Assembly (NCBI GenBank): GCA_004565275.1
Contig: SDOX01000016.1
Span: 487,989-551,988, forward strand
Length of the DNA: 64,000 bases
Origin: Nannochloropsis salina CCMP1776
Taxonomy: Eukaryota > Sar > Eustigmatophyceae > Eustigmatales > Monodopsidaceae
Direction of reading: 5' to 3'
The position numbers and the translations under genes were made by a program. The notes under the pieces are model-generated. The model was given only the letters and a program-made list of their open reading frames with translations, was not told where the DNA came from and ran no database searches. This document shows positions 33,601-43,643 of the stretch, one piece after another. Each line of letters starts with the position of its first letter. The stretch's first letter is position 1.

Positions 33601-36600
33601 AATGGGAGGCCTCAGTCTGCCAGAAATGATCGTTGACGTCTTGAGCGATGAGGATTTAGGTGGTCGGTCTTCTATACATCGGATTTTAGCAGTTCACGGG
33701 TTTCTGCGCTTTTTTCAGACCTTCGTACATGAGCAGGTTTGTCGGTATCCCGAGTCTTCGACGAAGACCATCAAGGCTATCGAGGAGATGGAAACATCTA
33801 TTCGTATTCTCATTAAAAAATATGGAGAATTTAGTCGGGAAGCTGCAAATTGTTACCTGGCGTTGGCGGCAATGGTGAACGCCCTGCCCACCCAATTATC
33901 CTACAAGACGGCGGAGGTGGTTGCTAACTTGAGGGAAGCGGCCATTTCTGACATGATGACGGGGATTACTTCTGACGTTCCAAGCCTCTTTGTATCACTA
34001 GGCCTCTCAGCTCGATGCCTGGGTCCTGCCGACGCAAATTTAGTGGAGGCAATAGTTGATGAGGTCTACATGGACCATGCTCAAAAGGCATTCGCGGCTA
34101 GTCCGAATTGGGGTTGGTGCCGGTGGGGCGTCCTTGTCGGTTCGAGCGTAGCGACGGACTGGGTACGGCAGATTTCTTCTCCTGACATGGCTGCCTTGAG
34201 GCTTTTGCTCACTGTAACTAAAAGTTGTTTAACGACCTTACAAGAGGAGGCGCTTCACTCCATTGCTGTCGCCCGCATGCTTCGAGAGCCCCTTGGAGCG
34301 TTTTCTGTGGCCCTGTGGGCCTCAAAGGAGAATCATGCGACGCATGATATCATCGAGTGGAGAGCAATCGATGTGAATAGGGATGCACCGTCAACTGCCA
34401 AGCATGATTTGTCTCAATCATCGGATGGCATGAACAGATGCGGTGATGGGACGGCGGCTTTAGCTGGAGCATTATGGGGTTTGGCAATACTGGCTCCGAA
34501 CTTGGCACATGCTGGTTTGGACGGTGTTTTGCTTCAACTGTACCACGTTTTGCGCGCTGCAGCTCAAAAGTATATAACACTCGTCTATCCTGCCTTAAGT
34601 GTGGTATCTGTTTCGGCTGTGAAGGCAAATTTACTCGCTTCGAGCGATGTACTCTTTCTCGTACAAAATCTCATGTCCCACCTAACGGAGGCCGGTATGG
34701 AGGAGTCAGACCAGGGGGGCGTTGGTGCCGATAATCTTCTCGACGACGCAAATATTCTGCTTGGAGTTGCCCATCTCGCGGTCAGTCTACAAGGCGTCAT
34801 GGCTTTTCCGAAGGGAGTCTCGGATGATCTCAGGCGCCACCTCTCCAAGAAGATGAGGAAGCTGTCAGGAGTCGTAAAGGAAGACACGTCGGGAGATAAT
34901 ATACACGAAACATATTCACTATCCCTTTACCTAAGCACCTTTACTCTTCTCGTAAACGGTGGACCGTTGGTTGATATTATGGGCACCGACTTAGGTGCGT
35001 CATTGAACGCCGAACGCACAACGGCGAACATGACGACGGAATTAGTGGGTTTTTTGCGTAGAGATGTATCTCATTCGCGCAATCGTCGTCAAAGCAATGG
35101 TGCAGCACGCATATTAGGATTGCTAGCAGCCTTGAAAGAGGAACATGATGCGGAGGAAAACGAGGGAAAAGGTGGAAGGGAAAAGGGGAAATCAATGGAA
35201 GGATTGACAAAAGGATTTCCAAGCGGCTCGTCACGAACAATGATGTGTCGTATAGACCCGTCGACATTTGGCTTGCCGAGCGAAGGTACTCTGCTGCGCC
35301 TTGTCTTGCACGATCTCTTGCGACTCGCAGTGGGAGAGGATAATATGGAGAGCGGCATTGCAAATGCATTCATTGTATCTTCCTTAAGAGGCCTAGGAAG
35401 CTGTCGTACCTTCAAAGTTGAGCATAAACAAATGACATCAGTCCTGCAGAATTTGGTGAAATCAAGGCAACTACAGATCAAACAGAAGCAAGCGCAATGT
35501 GAGGATGCTTATGACAGTGCAGTGGTTATCCGGGCATGCATCATGTTTGCAGTGAAGATGGCCCCACATTCCGGAGCCTATGTTTCTTGGCTATATGACT
35601 TTACGGTAAACAGTCAAGATGAGGTTTTGGAGTTAGTCTTCGACGTGTTGCATAGCTTTATTGGTCTCTTCCCTGCAAAACTTTGTGGACAGCTCCTGGA
35701 AAGACTTTGGGATAAGTCTTTTGAGAAGGGGCGAAAAGAAGCTTTCACAATTTTACATGCTATTAAATTTTTAGATGCGCTGGGACGATCATGTAAATCC
35801 AGTGACATGGACAGTGCCAGAATAGAGTCAGTGTGCACATTTGTTGTTACTGTCATATTAGGATTTCTCCCTTCTTTCTCCTCTATTTACCTTGAGGGAG
35901 AACTCATGCCTGAATGTCTACAAGACAAGCAAGGTCAGAAGCCCGTATGTCTAAATTTCTTGCAAGCGCTTGCTAATGTGCTAAGTGCTTTGACTAGATG
36001 TCATGCTACCCCAGACCATGTGAAAGAGGATCTTCAGCAAGTGCTCGCATTAAAAAGCTTTTCTGAGCCTGGAAAGGGAGCTGCTATTGTCATAATGATA
36101 GCCATGCTGATTGAAGAAGGAGCGATGCCTATTTCTGACCTCAAGTCCCTTCGGCATTTGGTAATTGGTCCCGCAACTCAATCGCTTTCGTACTTCTCTG
36201 AAAAGAATCGTCAATGCTTGATTCCTTGGATTGTCCGGCCTTTGTGGACATCAAGCGCTCAGGACAAAGCGGCAGCAAGGCGAGAATGGATCTTGGCGTT
36301 GCTGGACTACATAATCGTAGAACCCGAGAATCCTCGACACATGGTGATTCTGGTTTTCTTGCTAACAGGGAACATCTCGGGAAAGTTTCAAGTAGAGTTG
36401 GACATTAAAAGGGTTACATTACTGCAGCCGCAACTACGCGCTGCCTTATGTCGAGCAGAAAATGTCGGTCAAATTGAGAATGAATTCATTACAGAGGGTT
36501 GGACGCGACTTCATACAGTACGAGAGGGCATAGCCACAGCTTTTCCTGAGTCGAGTGATGTGGACGAAAAATTGGAGTGGGGTATTCAAGTTGTGTCGCG

Positions 36601-36880
36601 AGCTGTAAAAGCACTACACAAAATTTCATGCACTGCGCGCCGGGAGAAGCGATTACTTCCCGAGATGCAGCAGTGGCAATATTGGAGTTGTAATATATCA
36701 TCGCACTACGTCAATCTTTACGGCGCGTTATTGGCAGGCATTGTCGCCGGTGCGACCCATAGAGGAGAACCACTCTTGTCGGATCAAATGCCACCCGCTG
36801 CCAAACGCTTCATTGCGGAATGGTGCGTGATAATGAGCGCAGCCAATTGCGAGAGAGAGAGTATGAAGTCCTTGGCGTAA
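30611..36880 (+). CDS. Very large helical-repeat protein, possibly FOCAD/RST1-like
   Basis: One uninterrupted frame of 2,089 codons, the largest gene here. The protein is Leu/Ala-rich throughout, with HEAT/ARM-like helical pairs (for example HVAVRRQAYLALTGYVPALL) and no signal peptide, catalytic motif or clear transmembrane helix. Overall size and character resemble focadhesin/RST1 (DUF3730 and DUF3028, about 1,800 residues), which supports the cytosolic exosome cofactor SKI complex. That match is by general pattern only. A GTAAGC donor-like site directly after codon 52 (near 30769), with acceptor-like AG sites about 110 nt on, could mark an intron whose retention happens to keep the frame open. 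Codon use and lower GC differ from the GC-rich genes at 8-12 kb. Convergent with the HECT gene. Confidence 0.6.
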   Translation: MKKDKEACQRRCQKLLIRARLSDALQQELAVTGLVALVEEGSIDLEILHQLLVSSKPAFDQSCAVNYERSHGKYSLAIHGGPIPPDGDAAGAVNLPPLAVASAVCSGLETLVGCNKGDVGTIIKRLLEVVEGTLRSEVLLLYHHQRGRIQSVQSVLVATLANLSLEAMLKESSAGNMDAALLWCEQAPLVSALDFDRKCLMPLVFAEATRLPTRPYYPHMEVLLVGIQIPVMVSVLLSTKTWEKDIFLENLEGMPLDRLPQPLLVALASSYMELMRFLPGANMRFSEGREVASILHEQRNNEDGTTGISSPVTDAQVVLRVLKLLFQLVCRLEAPAAIRTLGRGLAHHLVESALDVVICGSTFTPLLLPITAMLEALAEFDALDLLGPFLPGLAHLLAAMGRIGICGRERSGLLTILQAVISASNPATSEEGEQRKHFCLTPDALRLCLYPLLSLTSVTNAAAPLINVIERRLFLKKGSILSSASGSRWVLSVSMEDHSWAGTPDSLALLVHSLRTAPEHKAASTWRREWALVRVMGLLFEEDEKGPNGKKRAEMAVDMLGVLVCQDKKGFLGPRLFPSILYRLNRCGMNTITPSVARLQCRLLEFLPSLGLHGVGAQLVQALLQRLASAPGIAEVHRLARSSGAAYKSLAHEALCATSLGTAAISLSAALYRCNTRTFPRLRQLVLAAEADMNVGTSSLRALGNEVDEFRLARVLAILDVVREDPEAGSEFVGLLQTFLMDRQLPGVVSTAVDCLTYLCSADCLDFNATLRIIRKEGRLNFKQHPSVLMSLAHFYGAGADIFYCSTEKTLSKGDATEATSVPDSVHDDYEERLPRISEEHLLSLHDHLWDLVQEPHVAVRRQAYLALTGYVPALLASQDDRVPADLRERVYQTLRKEYHVDSHKGLQELLKEILVAEAENSGSWRRTLLLTGGAKKYDGGEVAFNKPSRRSIKALPNANEILELYKKHRGDIPGLAGATLCAISGKRWNSVGAVEEMGGLSLPEMIVDVLSDEDLGGRSSIHRILAVHGFLRFFQTFVHEQVCRYPESSTKTIKAIEEMETSIRILIKKYGEFSREAANCYLALAAMVNALPTQLSYKTAEVVANLREAAISDMMTGITSDVPSLFVSLGLSARCLGPADANLVEAIVDEVYMDHAQKAFAASPNWGWCRWGVLVGSSVATDWVRQISSPDMAALRLLLTVTKSCLTTLQEEALHSIAVARMLREPLGAFSVALWASKENHATHDIIEWRAIDVNRDAPSTAKHDLSQSSDGMNRCGDGTAALAGALWGLAILAPNLAHAGLDGVLLQLYHVLRAAAQKYITLVYPALSVVSVSAVKANLLASSDVLFLVQNLMSHLTEAGMEESDQGGVGADNLLDDANILLGVAHLAVSLQGVMAFPKGVSDDLRRHLSKKMRKLSGVVKEDTSGDNIHETYSLSLYLSTFTLLVNGGPLVDIMGTDLGASLNAERTTANMTTELVGFLRRDVSHSRNRRQSNGAARILGLLAALKEEHDAEENEGKGGREKGKSMEGLTKGFPSGSSRTMMCRIDPSTFGLPSEGTLLRLVLHDLLRLAVGEDNMESGIANAFIVSSLRGLGSCRTFKVEHKQMTSVLQNLVKSRQLQIKQKQAQCEDAYDSAVVIRACIMFAVKMAPHSGAYVSWLYDFTVNSQDEVLELVFDVLHSFIGLFPAKLCGQLLERLWDKSFEKGRKEAFTILHAIKFLDALGRSCKSSDMDSARIESVCTFVVTVILGFLPSFSSIYLEGELMPECLQDKQGQKPVCLNFLQALANVLSALTRCHATPDHVKEDLQQVLALKSFSEPGKGAAIVIMIAMLIEEGAMPISDLKSLRHLVIGPATQSLSYFSEKNRQCLIPWIVRPLWTSSAQDKAAARREWILALLDYIIVEPENPRHMVILVFLLTGNISGKFQVELDIKRVTLLQPQLRAALCRAENVGQIENEFITEGWTRLHTVREGIATAFPESSDVDEKLEWGIQVVSRAVKALHKISCTARREKRLLPEMQQWQYWSCNISSHYVNLYGALLAGIVAGATHRGEPLLSDQMPPAAKRFIAEWCVIMSAANCERESMKSLA

Positions 36881-37125
36881 AGTGATGTAATAGCTTTTTT
36901 ACATTTGGAGTTGTCTTTACACCTCGAATGCTTCTCCGATGATAAAGGCGATGTAGTCATTTGTATATCATGTTGTGTGCCTCTTGGACGTACACACCAA
37001 ACCGGATCGCCGATTTGCCGTACAAAGAAAAATCAAAGCAAATATAAACACTCAAAACCCCATTTTTCTTGAATCATTCCTTGTTGACTTTTTAAGAAAT
37101 TGGATCGAAAATCCAAACGTATATC

Positions 37126-40100
37126 TCAGGTTAGCTCAAATCCTGCACCAGAGCTGATGGCTTGCAATAATTTATTTTTGGCTGCAAGTTTACTTGTGTA
37201 GCATGGCCAAATAAGTTCGTTGAAACAAGTACGGGCCGTTGGTAATCATTTATCACCTCCCTGAGCTAAGGAAGCCCGAGTGATTGTGAAAACAGGGTCC
37301 AGATTCGTAAACCCTCCTAGCGGTGCTCGGTCCGAGGACGTGACAAAGTGCAAAAATTGTCTGCGTTTTTCATAATCAAGCTCTTCTAGCACATCCCAAA
37401 GTATGCGGACGGCTTTGTCTGCTCCCCGATATCCCTGTCCGTATAGAATGCCGTCTTAGATCTTCAACATCCCATTCTCCGCCTATGGAACCACTGACAA
37501 GCAGCTGAAGCTCGCACTCATTAAAGACTCTTAGCCATGATGGAGACATAATTTGATGAAATCCGCGACAAAATGCTTTAGACTGTGCAGCAATTCTATC
37601 TACGACATGATGCTTCGTGACCAGTTGGATACACTCCAACCGATTTGCTTTTGACACGGGATTTGGGCACCACCTTCTATTAGCTCTTCTTCATGCTGTC
37701 TTCCCAGGTCATGATGGGCGACGGCGAAACACAACCCTAATTCGTCTGAAACTGCGTCATCTTCGCAGCTCTGCAAATACAAAAGGTTCTTATACAGCTT
37801 TTCGGATACATCGGAAAGGTCTTGAAGGATCTGCATATAGTCATAGTGCCCTCGCATATGCCCAAGTACCATAGGAAGAAACAATGGGGCTACCACGATG
37901 GATTCGTACATTGCTTTACCCACAATTTTGCCAGCAAACTCAAACAGAATGACGCAGTCATTATGAATCAAGGGAGCAATTGGATTAGGATACAAGAACC
38001 CCCAACGATTTGTTGTGAAGAGTCCGAAGGCTGGATCAAAATGCAGGCGGTACGCATCAGTAATATAAACTTTCAATAGGCCACCGAAGTCGATTCCGCT
38101 TTCTTGTGTGCCAGCTTCGGATTCATATACCACTACGAGCCGTCGTTTAGAAAACTCTTTTGGTAACGAATTGAGCATAGATAAACCGTCGTCGAGGAGT
38201 GAAGCGCGCCGAATTTTGACTACGATTGGTGCAAAAAGATTTTGGAATGCATCTTTATCGCTTTGTATCCACTCTCGGAACAAGGTCAATCGCTCGGAAA
38301 ATGGTATAGTGAAGGGCAGTAAGTGCAGCAAGAGCTTCGCCCTGGGTGACCAATGACGTGAGTCATGGCGTAAAAATGTAAAATTCGCGTCACTTAACAC
38401 CCAAACAGAGAGTGCGCAGAAAGCTTTCCGAGACCACCGATTGTACAAGGTAGCTAAAAAACGGCAAAGTGTCGTCAGGACAAAACGAGTGTAGCTTACA
38501 TCCAATACAGCAGGCGAAACAGACGAGTCACTCGTTGATGTCTCGGCTGTTGTCATCGTAGTAGTAGGGATCACAACCTTCTCATCTGTATGCGCTAAAC
38601 AACCTTTGTAGCAGAAAACCTTGAGCGTCTTTACCAGATGCACAATGTGTGCTTGAGCCAATGGCAATCCTCGGAAGTCTTCGTTACTGAGAAGCGTAAA
38701 TTCGTGTTGCAAGATGGCTGCCATTATAACCAAGGCTGAAATGAATGCTTTTCCATGCATAAAACCCTCACCCGGTGCAACCCATTGTACCCCTTTGATT
38801 TTGGCCAAAGAGCTACTATGTCGGGTAAGTAAGTGTACCCACAAAAACTTTGATGTTGGTCCTGAATACGCTACAGTGTTCAGAACTTGTCGCTTAATTG
38901 AGTTGTTGAAGGCTAGCCGTCTCTGCATATCGCTGCTGCAACACTTCCACAATATAAGTGTTAGGAACTCACAAACGGAGTCCACCTCTTTAGCATTACT
39001 TTCAACAGTGAAAAGGAACGGATTATCAACCTTCGAAATTCCTCGAGAAATGTACTCCTCTTGAACAATGTCAGAGTCGAACGTTGGTGCGGTACCGGCA
39101 CCAAACAGCCGTCGTCCAAGCCTTGAGAACCAAGAGGCCGATTTGAGATCTTGCTGGGTCTTGTAGCTTGCATAGATCAAGTCAAGGGTCGAAGAACGGC
39201 GTGCCTCAGCCACTTCCAACTTATTTCTTTGTCGTTGTGATGCCTGTCACATTTATACATCGCCAAACAAATGTTAAGTGGTTCACCTTTCAAATTCACA
39301 CACTTTGTGCGAGCGAAAGGATTGGAGTGCATACACTTTCATCCATAATGCACAAGGCCCTCCTTCCTACCTTACCTTCAGGAAAGCATCAGCCCGTTGC
39401 TCGTCGGAATCCTTGAAATCCAAAGCAGTAACGCCCTCAAAAAATCTTCTGAAAATACCGTTTGAAGGGTTGCGACAACCACAGGGTCCATGGCGTATGT
39501 TGTTAGGCATGCACCTTTCTTTTCGAAGGAGATAACGCTCTCGCTTGATGCCACTAATGGAGGACACTGCCGAAGGAACCTGGCCAAGCATGTGAGTCCA
39601 TCTACCTTAACATGCCTCAATTGGGCTATATCCAAGTCGCATGAAGGCTTGGCGACGGTGGGAAGCACCGCTGCCAAGATGAGTGACATATTTGAAACCA
39701 CCCCGACCATGCTCGGCGCCGCAGGAAAGGATTTGGGGGAAGGGTCGACAATTCTACGATGCTCCAAGCAGAGACAAGTGCCTCCAGATACGGGAAATGA
39801 TCAACAGTAGCTCGACGTGAAAAAAGTGGAACACTCAGCAGAAGCCGCACGTAGGCTGCGAATGTATCTCTACTTGCGTCAGTCATACTTCTTGCATTGC
39901 TCCTTCCTGGCCTGCCTCTTTTGCTATCTAGAAATATATTTTTATCGGAACTGCTACGATCTATTCTAGACTTCGCGAAATCAGCGCAAAATTTGCGACC
40001 TCTCCCTCCTTCAGCGCGACATGCCACGTAGAAGGAAGATAAGGTCTTCAAGGAAATGGCAAGCGGATCCTGTGAGACCAAAAATTATTGAGTAAAAATG

Positions 40101-40692
40101 ATCACTCCAAAAATTATTGACTGCGCGTGTGTTCTGACCCTCCCTAATGCGGACCGTGTCATCAAAAAAGTCGAGCTGTTGTATTGCATTCAACAGCAGG
40201 CTTCAAATCCGCTTCAGATGGACATCATTCTCTTCCAGCCAGAAGGCAAGCAGGCCGCCACCACGCCTGAAGTTAGGAAGCAATACGAAGCAATACGAGA
40301 CGACAGAGCGCGATGAGCAAGTGCTGCTTTTTCTCTTGATTTAGCACTAATGAGCCCCCACTCTCATGGTGTCCAAATACCAGATATTGAAGGACCAAGC
40401 CACGTGACTGGCGCGCCGGCAAAGCGAAAGAGACATCTGTGGCTAGTAAAACTGAGGGCGCCCCGCTCGAAGAACGGGATGTGTGGGGACCTGTGCCATT
40501 TCGCATGACCTTCTTTAGTATAGACAAGTCGTGCAGCCTTTTTGTTAGCTCTTTTAAGTGTGATCGACGTCCTATGTAACATCTTGAGCATCTCCGGATA
40601 CATTTCTGTGCCACCTTCTTCTGGATACGCTGCTCTCTTTCGCGCTCTCTTGCTTCTCGAGAAAGGCGCGTAGCGGAAAGCAGAGCATCCAT
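37126..40692 (-). pseudogene. UBE3C/UPL7-type HECT ubiquitin ligase with disrupted frame
   Basis: HECT-type E3 related to UBE3C/UPL7, which extends ubiquitin chains at the proteasome. Exon 1 (from 40692) has the basic IQ-like N-terminus (REAREREREQRIQKK, CIRRCSRCYIGRR). Further exons begin after acceptors at 40266, 40069 and 39243, and a good donor lies at 39375. The 39243 exon carries the HECT domain: SGIDFGGLLKVYITDAYRLHFD, RWGFLYPNPIAP, LFEFAGKIVGKAMYESIVV, ELGLCFAVAHHDLG. The catalytic lobe lies further down and ends LPTARTCFNELIWPCY (active Cys in TCFN), then AISSGAGFELT and a stop at 37128-37126. Reading requires frame changes near 39767, at the T6 run 39444-39439, near 37658 and near 37444. 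In-frame TGA codons stand at 40205-40203 and 37248-37246. These may be assembly errors or real decay. No intron explains the last two frame breaks, because the homology is continuous across them. Confidence 0.82.
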
Positions 40693-41420
40693 AGTATTGT
40701 ATGAAAGAAAAGCATAGATATTTGGAGCATATAAAGATCTTTACATTAGAATGTATGTGATTTCCTCCTGTCTACATCCAATTTCTTAGGAAGACAGCAC
40801 ACCTACGGAGCATTGCTTTGGGGCTCTCGAAAAACAAGCCGGTTGAAGCATCCAAACTGATGTGATGTTTATCGAAAAACCAGAACACTTGGGTGGGTAG
40901 CCTCAGTTTTGTGGCAAATACGACCTGGTAAAAAAGCTACTCACATGGGCCTAGAATATTACATACCTGTCGTTGCTTGTTACACTCGCATTCCTGTTGA
41001 GCGACGCGGTCTTTCCATTCTCCTTGTACATGTTATCAGAATGTTAACAAATTAAACTTAAAAAGATGCCTGTGACGTGAAGCATAGAAAACGTTAAGCA
41101 GAGGAGTGGCGCTGCAGTCCGATGTCGAAGTCCGCGTGACCTCGCCCTGACTGCCTGGCGCGGCTATCCCGTGCCGCCGGCCACATGCCTGACGCGCTTC
41201 CAGTCTCCGGCTCTCTTCATACTTTTCCCGCATAACACTTTGCCACTCCGGTTGTTAACATGTTGAGCCCCTCCGTCTTGCTTGCCTATGCACCAGCTTG
41301 TCCGGGCCTGGCTCCTTGCGGCCCTGAGTAGAAAAGAGCACGAGCTCTGCTCAAGATCACCGCCACGTAGTCACGACGTCAGTCTTATAACCCAACATTT
41401 ACAGCCCCATAGACAGAGTC
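40693..41420. other. Divergent promoter region, HECT gene and ABC-F
   Basis: 728 nt between two divergent starts. AT-rich near the HECT side and GC-richer near ABC-F. No gene or RNA recognised. Confidence 0.45.
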
Positions 41421-43643
41421 ATGGTGAACAGAATACATAGACTTGCCCTCCTACTTTTTTTGGCTGCTACTACTTCTGTACATGCCTTCATGCGAGTCTC
41501 GTGCGACCCAGCGCAGGCGTGGCGGATTTCCCACATCTCACCGGCTGATTCGAAAGCGAGTACAAAAACGAGGGCTGTGACAACGAATGTGCCGACTCCT
41601 AATTATGGGGACACGCAGGGTGCTGAGCTTTTTCTTGATGGCATCGCCGTTGCGGCAGGCGCCACACAGCTGGTAAGCGGTGTCAATTGGAAAATCAACA
41701 AAGGAGAACGTGTTGGCATTGTGGGAGGAAATGGGGCAGGCAAATCGACCGTCCTCAGCGTCATTGCAGGACACAATCTGCCAGAGGAGGGGAGTATAAG
41801 AGTGCATCCGCGAGCCACTTTGGGCTACTTGGTGCAAACTGCTGTCTCGGGTTCCACACGTCCGCTGATCGAGGAGGCCATGTCTCAGATGACGGCCTTC
41901 CACGCAGCCCAAAAAGCCGTGGCAGAGGCGGAAGCCCGAGTAACGCGCGATCCAAGCGATGCAAACCTTTTGAGCCTGGAGCGAGCTCAGGCTGAGTGGA
42001 TTGAAGCGGGAGGAGAGGATGTTGAACGCCGAGTGGGAAACATTTTAAACGGCCTGGGGTTTCAACGCTCTGACTACTCGCGGCCTTGCACTGACTTCAG
42101 CGGTGGCTGGCAGATGCGCATCGCCCTTGCGCGGTTATTGCTCGGAGAGCCGTCATTATTACTCCTCGACGAACCGACGAACCATCTGGACTCAGCGGCG
42201 AAGGAGTGGCTGATGCATTTTCTCTCTGGCTACACGGGAACCGTGCTTCTTGTCAGCCACGAGGAAGAGCTCTTAAGGGCCTTCCAGTGCACCACAGTGG
42301 CCGAGCTTCGCTTCCAGGCATTAGAACTCTACCGTTGCGGCTACGATCAGTTTCTTGCACAACGGGAGGAGCGCGCGGAGGCCCTGGAAGCAGCAGCGGC
42401 GCGACAGGCCAAGGAGAGGGCCCGTGTGCAAGCCTTTATCGATCGCTTCGGTGCCAAGGCGACCATGGCCTCGGCGGCCAACTCTCGCAAGAAGACTTTA
42501 GAAAAAATGGCCATCATTGAAGCGCCTCTCGCGGCCGGGAAACGTCCACACCTCCGTTTCCCGCCCCCTCCCAAGGTTATGCCGGAGCTCGTGAAGCTGC
42601 AGAATGCCAGCTTCGGTTACCCACCTGCCCAGCCATTGGTGAAGGAAGTGGACTTCACGCTCACCCGGGGGACTCGTATGGTGTTATTGGGTCCCAACGG
42701 CTGTGGAAAATCCACTGTCCTCAAGGCTCTGACGGGTTTGCTTCCCGCTCTCAATGGAGCAAGCAGCGAACGGATTCTGGGCGAGGGCCTGGAGATGGGG
42801 GTTTTCACGCAGGACCTGGCGCAGGACTTGCCTCAGGAGCATATTGCGTTAGACTACGTCCTGTCCACCGTGCGCCAAAAAGATCTCAGTGTCAGCGACC
42901 AGCAAGCGCGTGGAGCGCTGGGGGCACTGGGACTGACGGGGGAAAAGGCCATGCGACCTATTTCGGCGCTTTCGGGTGGTGAGAAAGCTCGCGTGGCATT
43001 GAGCGTTTTCGCACTCTTGCCGCACAATCTGCTAGTGCTGGACGAGCCGAGCAACCATCTGGACGTGGCAACCATGGAGACGCTCAGTGAGGCGCTGGCC
43101 GAGTACCGGGGCACCCTAGTTGTCATTAGCCATAATAAGGCCTTTGTGGAGCGACTCAAGGTCACGCATGTGGGCCTTATCAAGAATCGACGGCTCGTTG
43201 TAGAGGAGCGCATGCTGCGCCCGTCTGACTGGTCATTTGACGCGCAGGGAGGCAGTGATGCTACGGCGAGTCTGGTAGTTTCGACACGTGCAAAGGGCGA
43301 AGAATCAGGCACGAAAAGCAGCCAAAGCACAACCAGCGGGAGAGAAAAGAATGATGACGTCCTGGAGAAGCCCAAGATTACTTATCAAGAGCAAAGAGCG
43401 CGGTTCAAGAGAATATCTGCCGCCCCCAAGCGCATTGCAAAATTGCAGCAGATTATTGAGGAGAAAGAAAAGAAGGCGGAAGAGTACGGAAAAAAAATGT
43501 ATCACGCAGGATGTGACGTGGCAAAAGTAATGGAGCTGAATGAAAGAAAGGAAGCTCTTGCTTCGGAAGTAGAATCCTTGTACGCGGAGTGGGATGAGCT
43601 GGAGGCCCTCCTAGCCGAGACAGCCAGCGCTGGAGGTGCTTGA
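41421..43643 (+). CDS. Plastid-targeted ABC-F ATPase (Uup-like)
   Basis: Single exon of 740 codons. Two ABC domains without membrane segments form an ABC-F protein, a class that acts on ribosomes. Domain 1: Walker A GGNGAGKST, signature FSGGWQMR, Walker B LLLLDEPTNHLD. Domain 2: Walker A GPNGCGKST, signature LSGGEKAR, Walker B LLVLDEPSNHLD. The interdomain linker is rich in Ala, Glu and Arg (about 300-370), and a charged coiled coil forms the C-terminus (about 660-735), as in Uup. The N-terminus is a signal peptide (LALLLFLAATTSVHA) followed by Phe and a basic, Ser/Thr-rich stretch (FMRVSCD). This bipartite layout with Phe after the cleavage site is the plastid import signal of algae with secondary red plastids. 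A role on plastid ribosomes is inferred from family and signal. Confidence 0.9.
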   Translation: MVNRIHRLALLLFLAATTSVHAFMRVSCDPAQAWRISHISPADSKASTKTRAVTTNVPTPNYGDTQGAELFLDGIAVAAGATQLVSGVNWKINKGERVGIVGGNGAGKSTVLSVIAGHNLPEEGSIRVHPRATLGYLVQTAVSGSTRPLIEEAMSQMTAFHAAQKAVAEAEARVTRDPSDANLLSLERAQAEWIEAGGEDVERRVGNILNGLGFQRSDYSRPCTDFSGGWQMRIALARLLLGEPSLLLLDEPTNHLDSAAKEWLMHFLSGYTGTVLLVSHEEELLRAFQCTTVAELRFQALELYRCGYDQFLAQREERAEALEAAAARQAKERARVQAFIDRFGAKATMASAANSRKKTLEKMAIIEAPLAAGKRPHLRFPPPPKVMPELVKLQNASFGYPPAQPLVKEVDFTLTRGTRMVLLGPNGCGKSTVLKALTGLLPALNGASSERILGEGLEMGVFTQDLAQDLPQEHIALDYVLSTVRQKDLSVSDQQARGALGALGLTGEKAMRPISALSGGEKARVALSVFALLPHNLLVLDEPSNHLDVATMETLSEALAEYRGTLVVISHNKAFVERLKVTHVGLIKNRRLVVEERMLRPSDWSFDAQGGSDATASLVVSTRAKGEESGTKSSQSTTSGREKNDDVLEKPKITYQEQRARFKRISAAPKRIAKLQQIIEEKEKKAEEYGKKMYHAGCDVAKVMELNERKEALASEVESLYAEWDELEALLAETASAGGA

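Noticed and set aside
37246-37248. Selenocysteine or an altered genetic code to explain the HECT TGA codons
   Set aside because: The sites align with Arg and Trp-like positions, not with Cys. I see no SECIS-like element, and UBC13, OST1's neighbour fusion and ABC-F end normally at TGA.
40278-40300. Direct repeat of gaagcaatac as a possible target-site duplication
   Set aside because: The copies are adjacent with nothing between them; it is a short tandem duplication.
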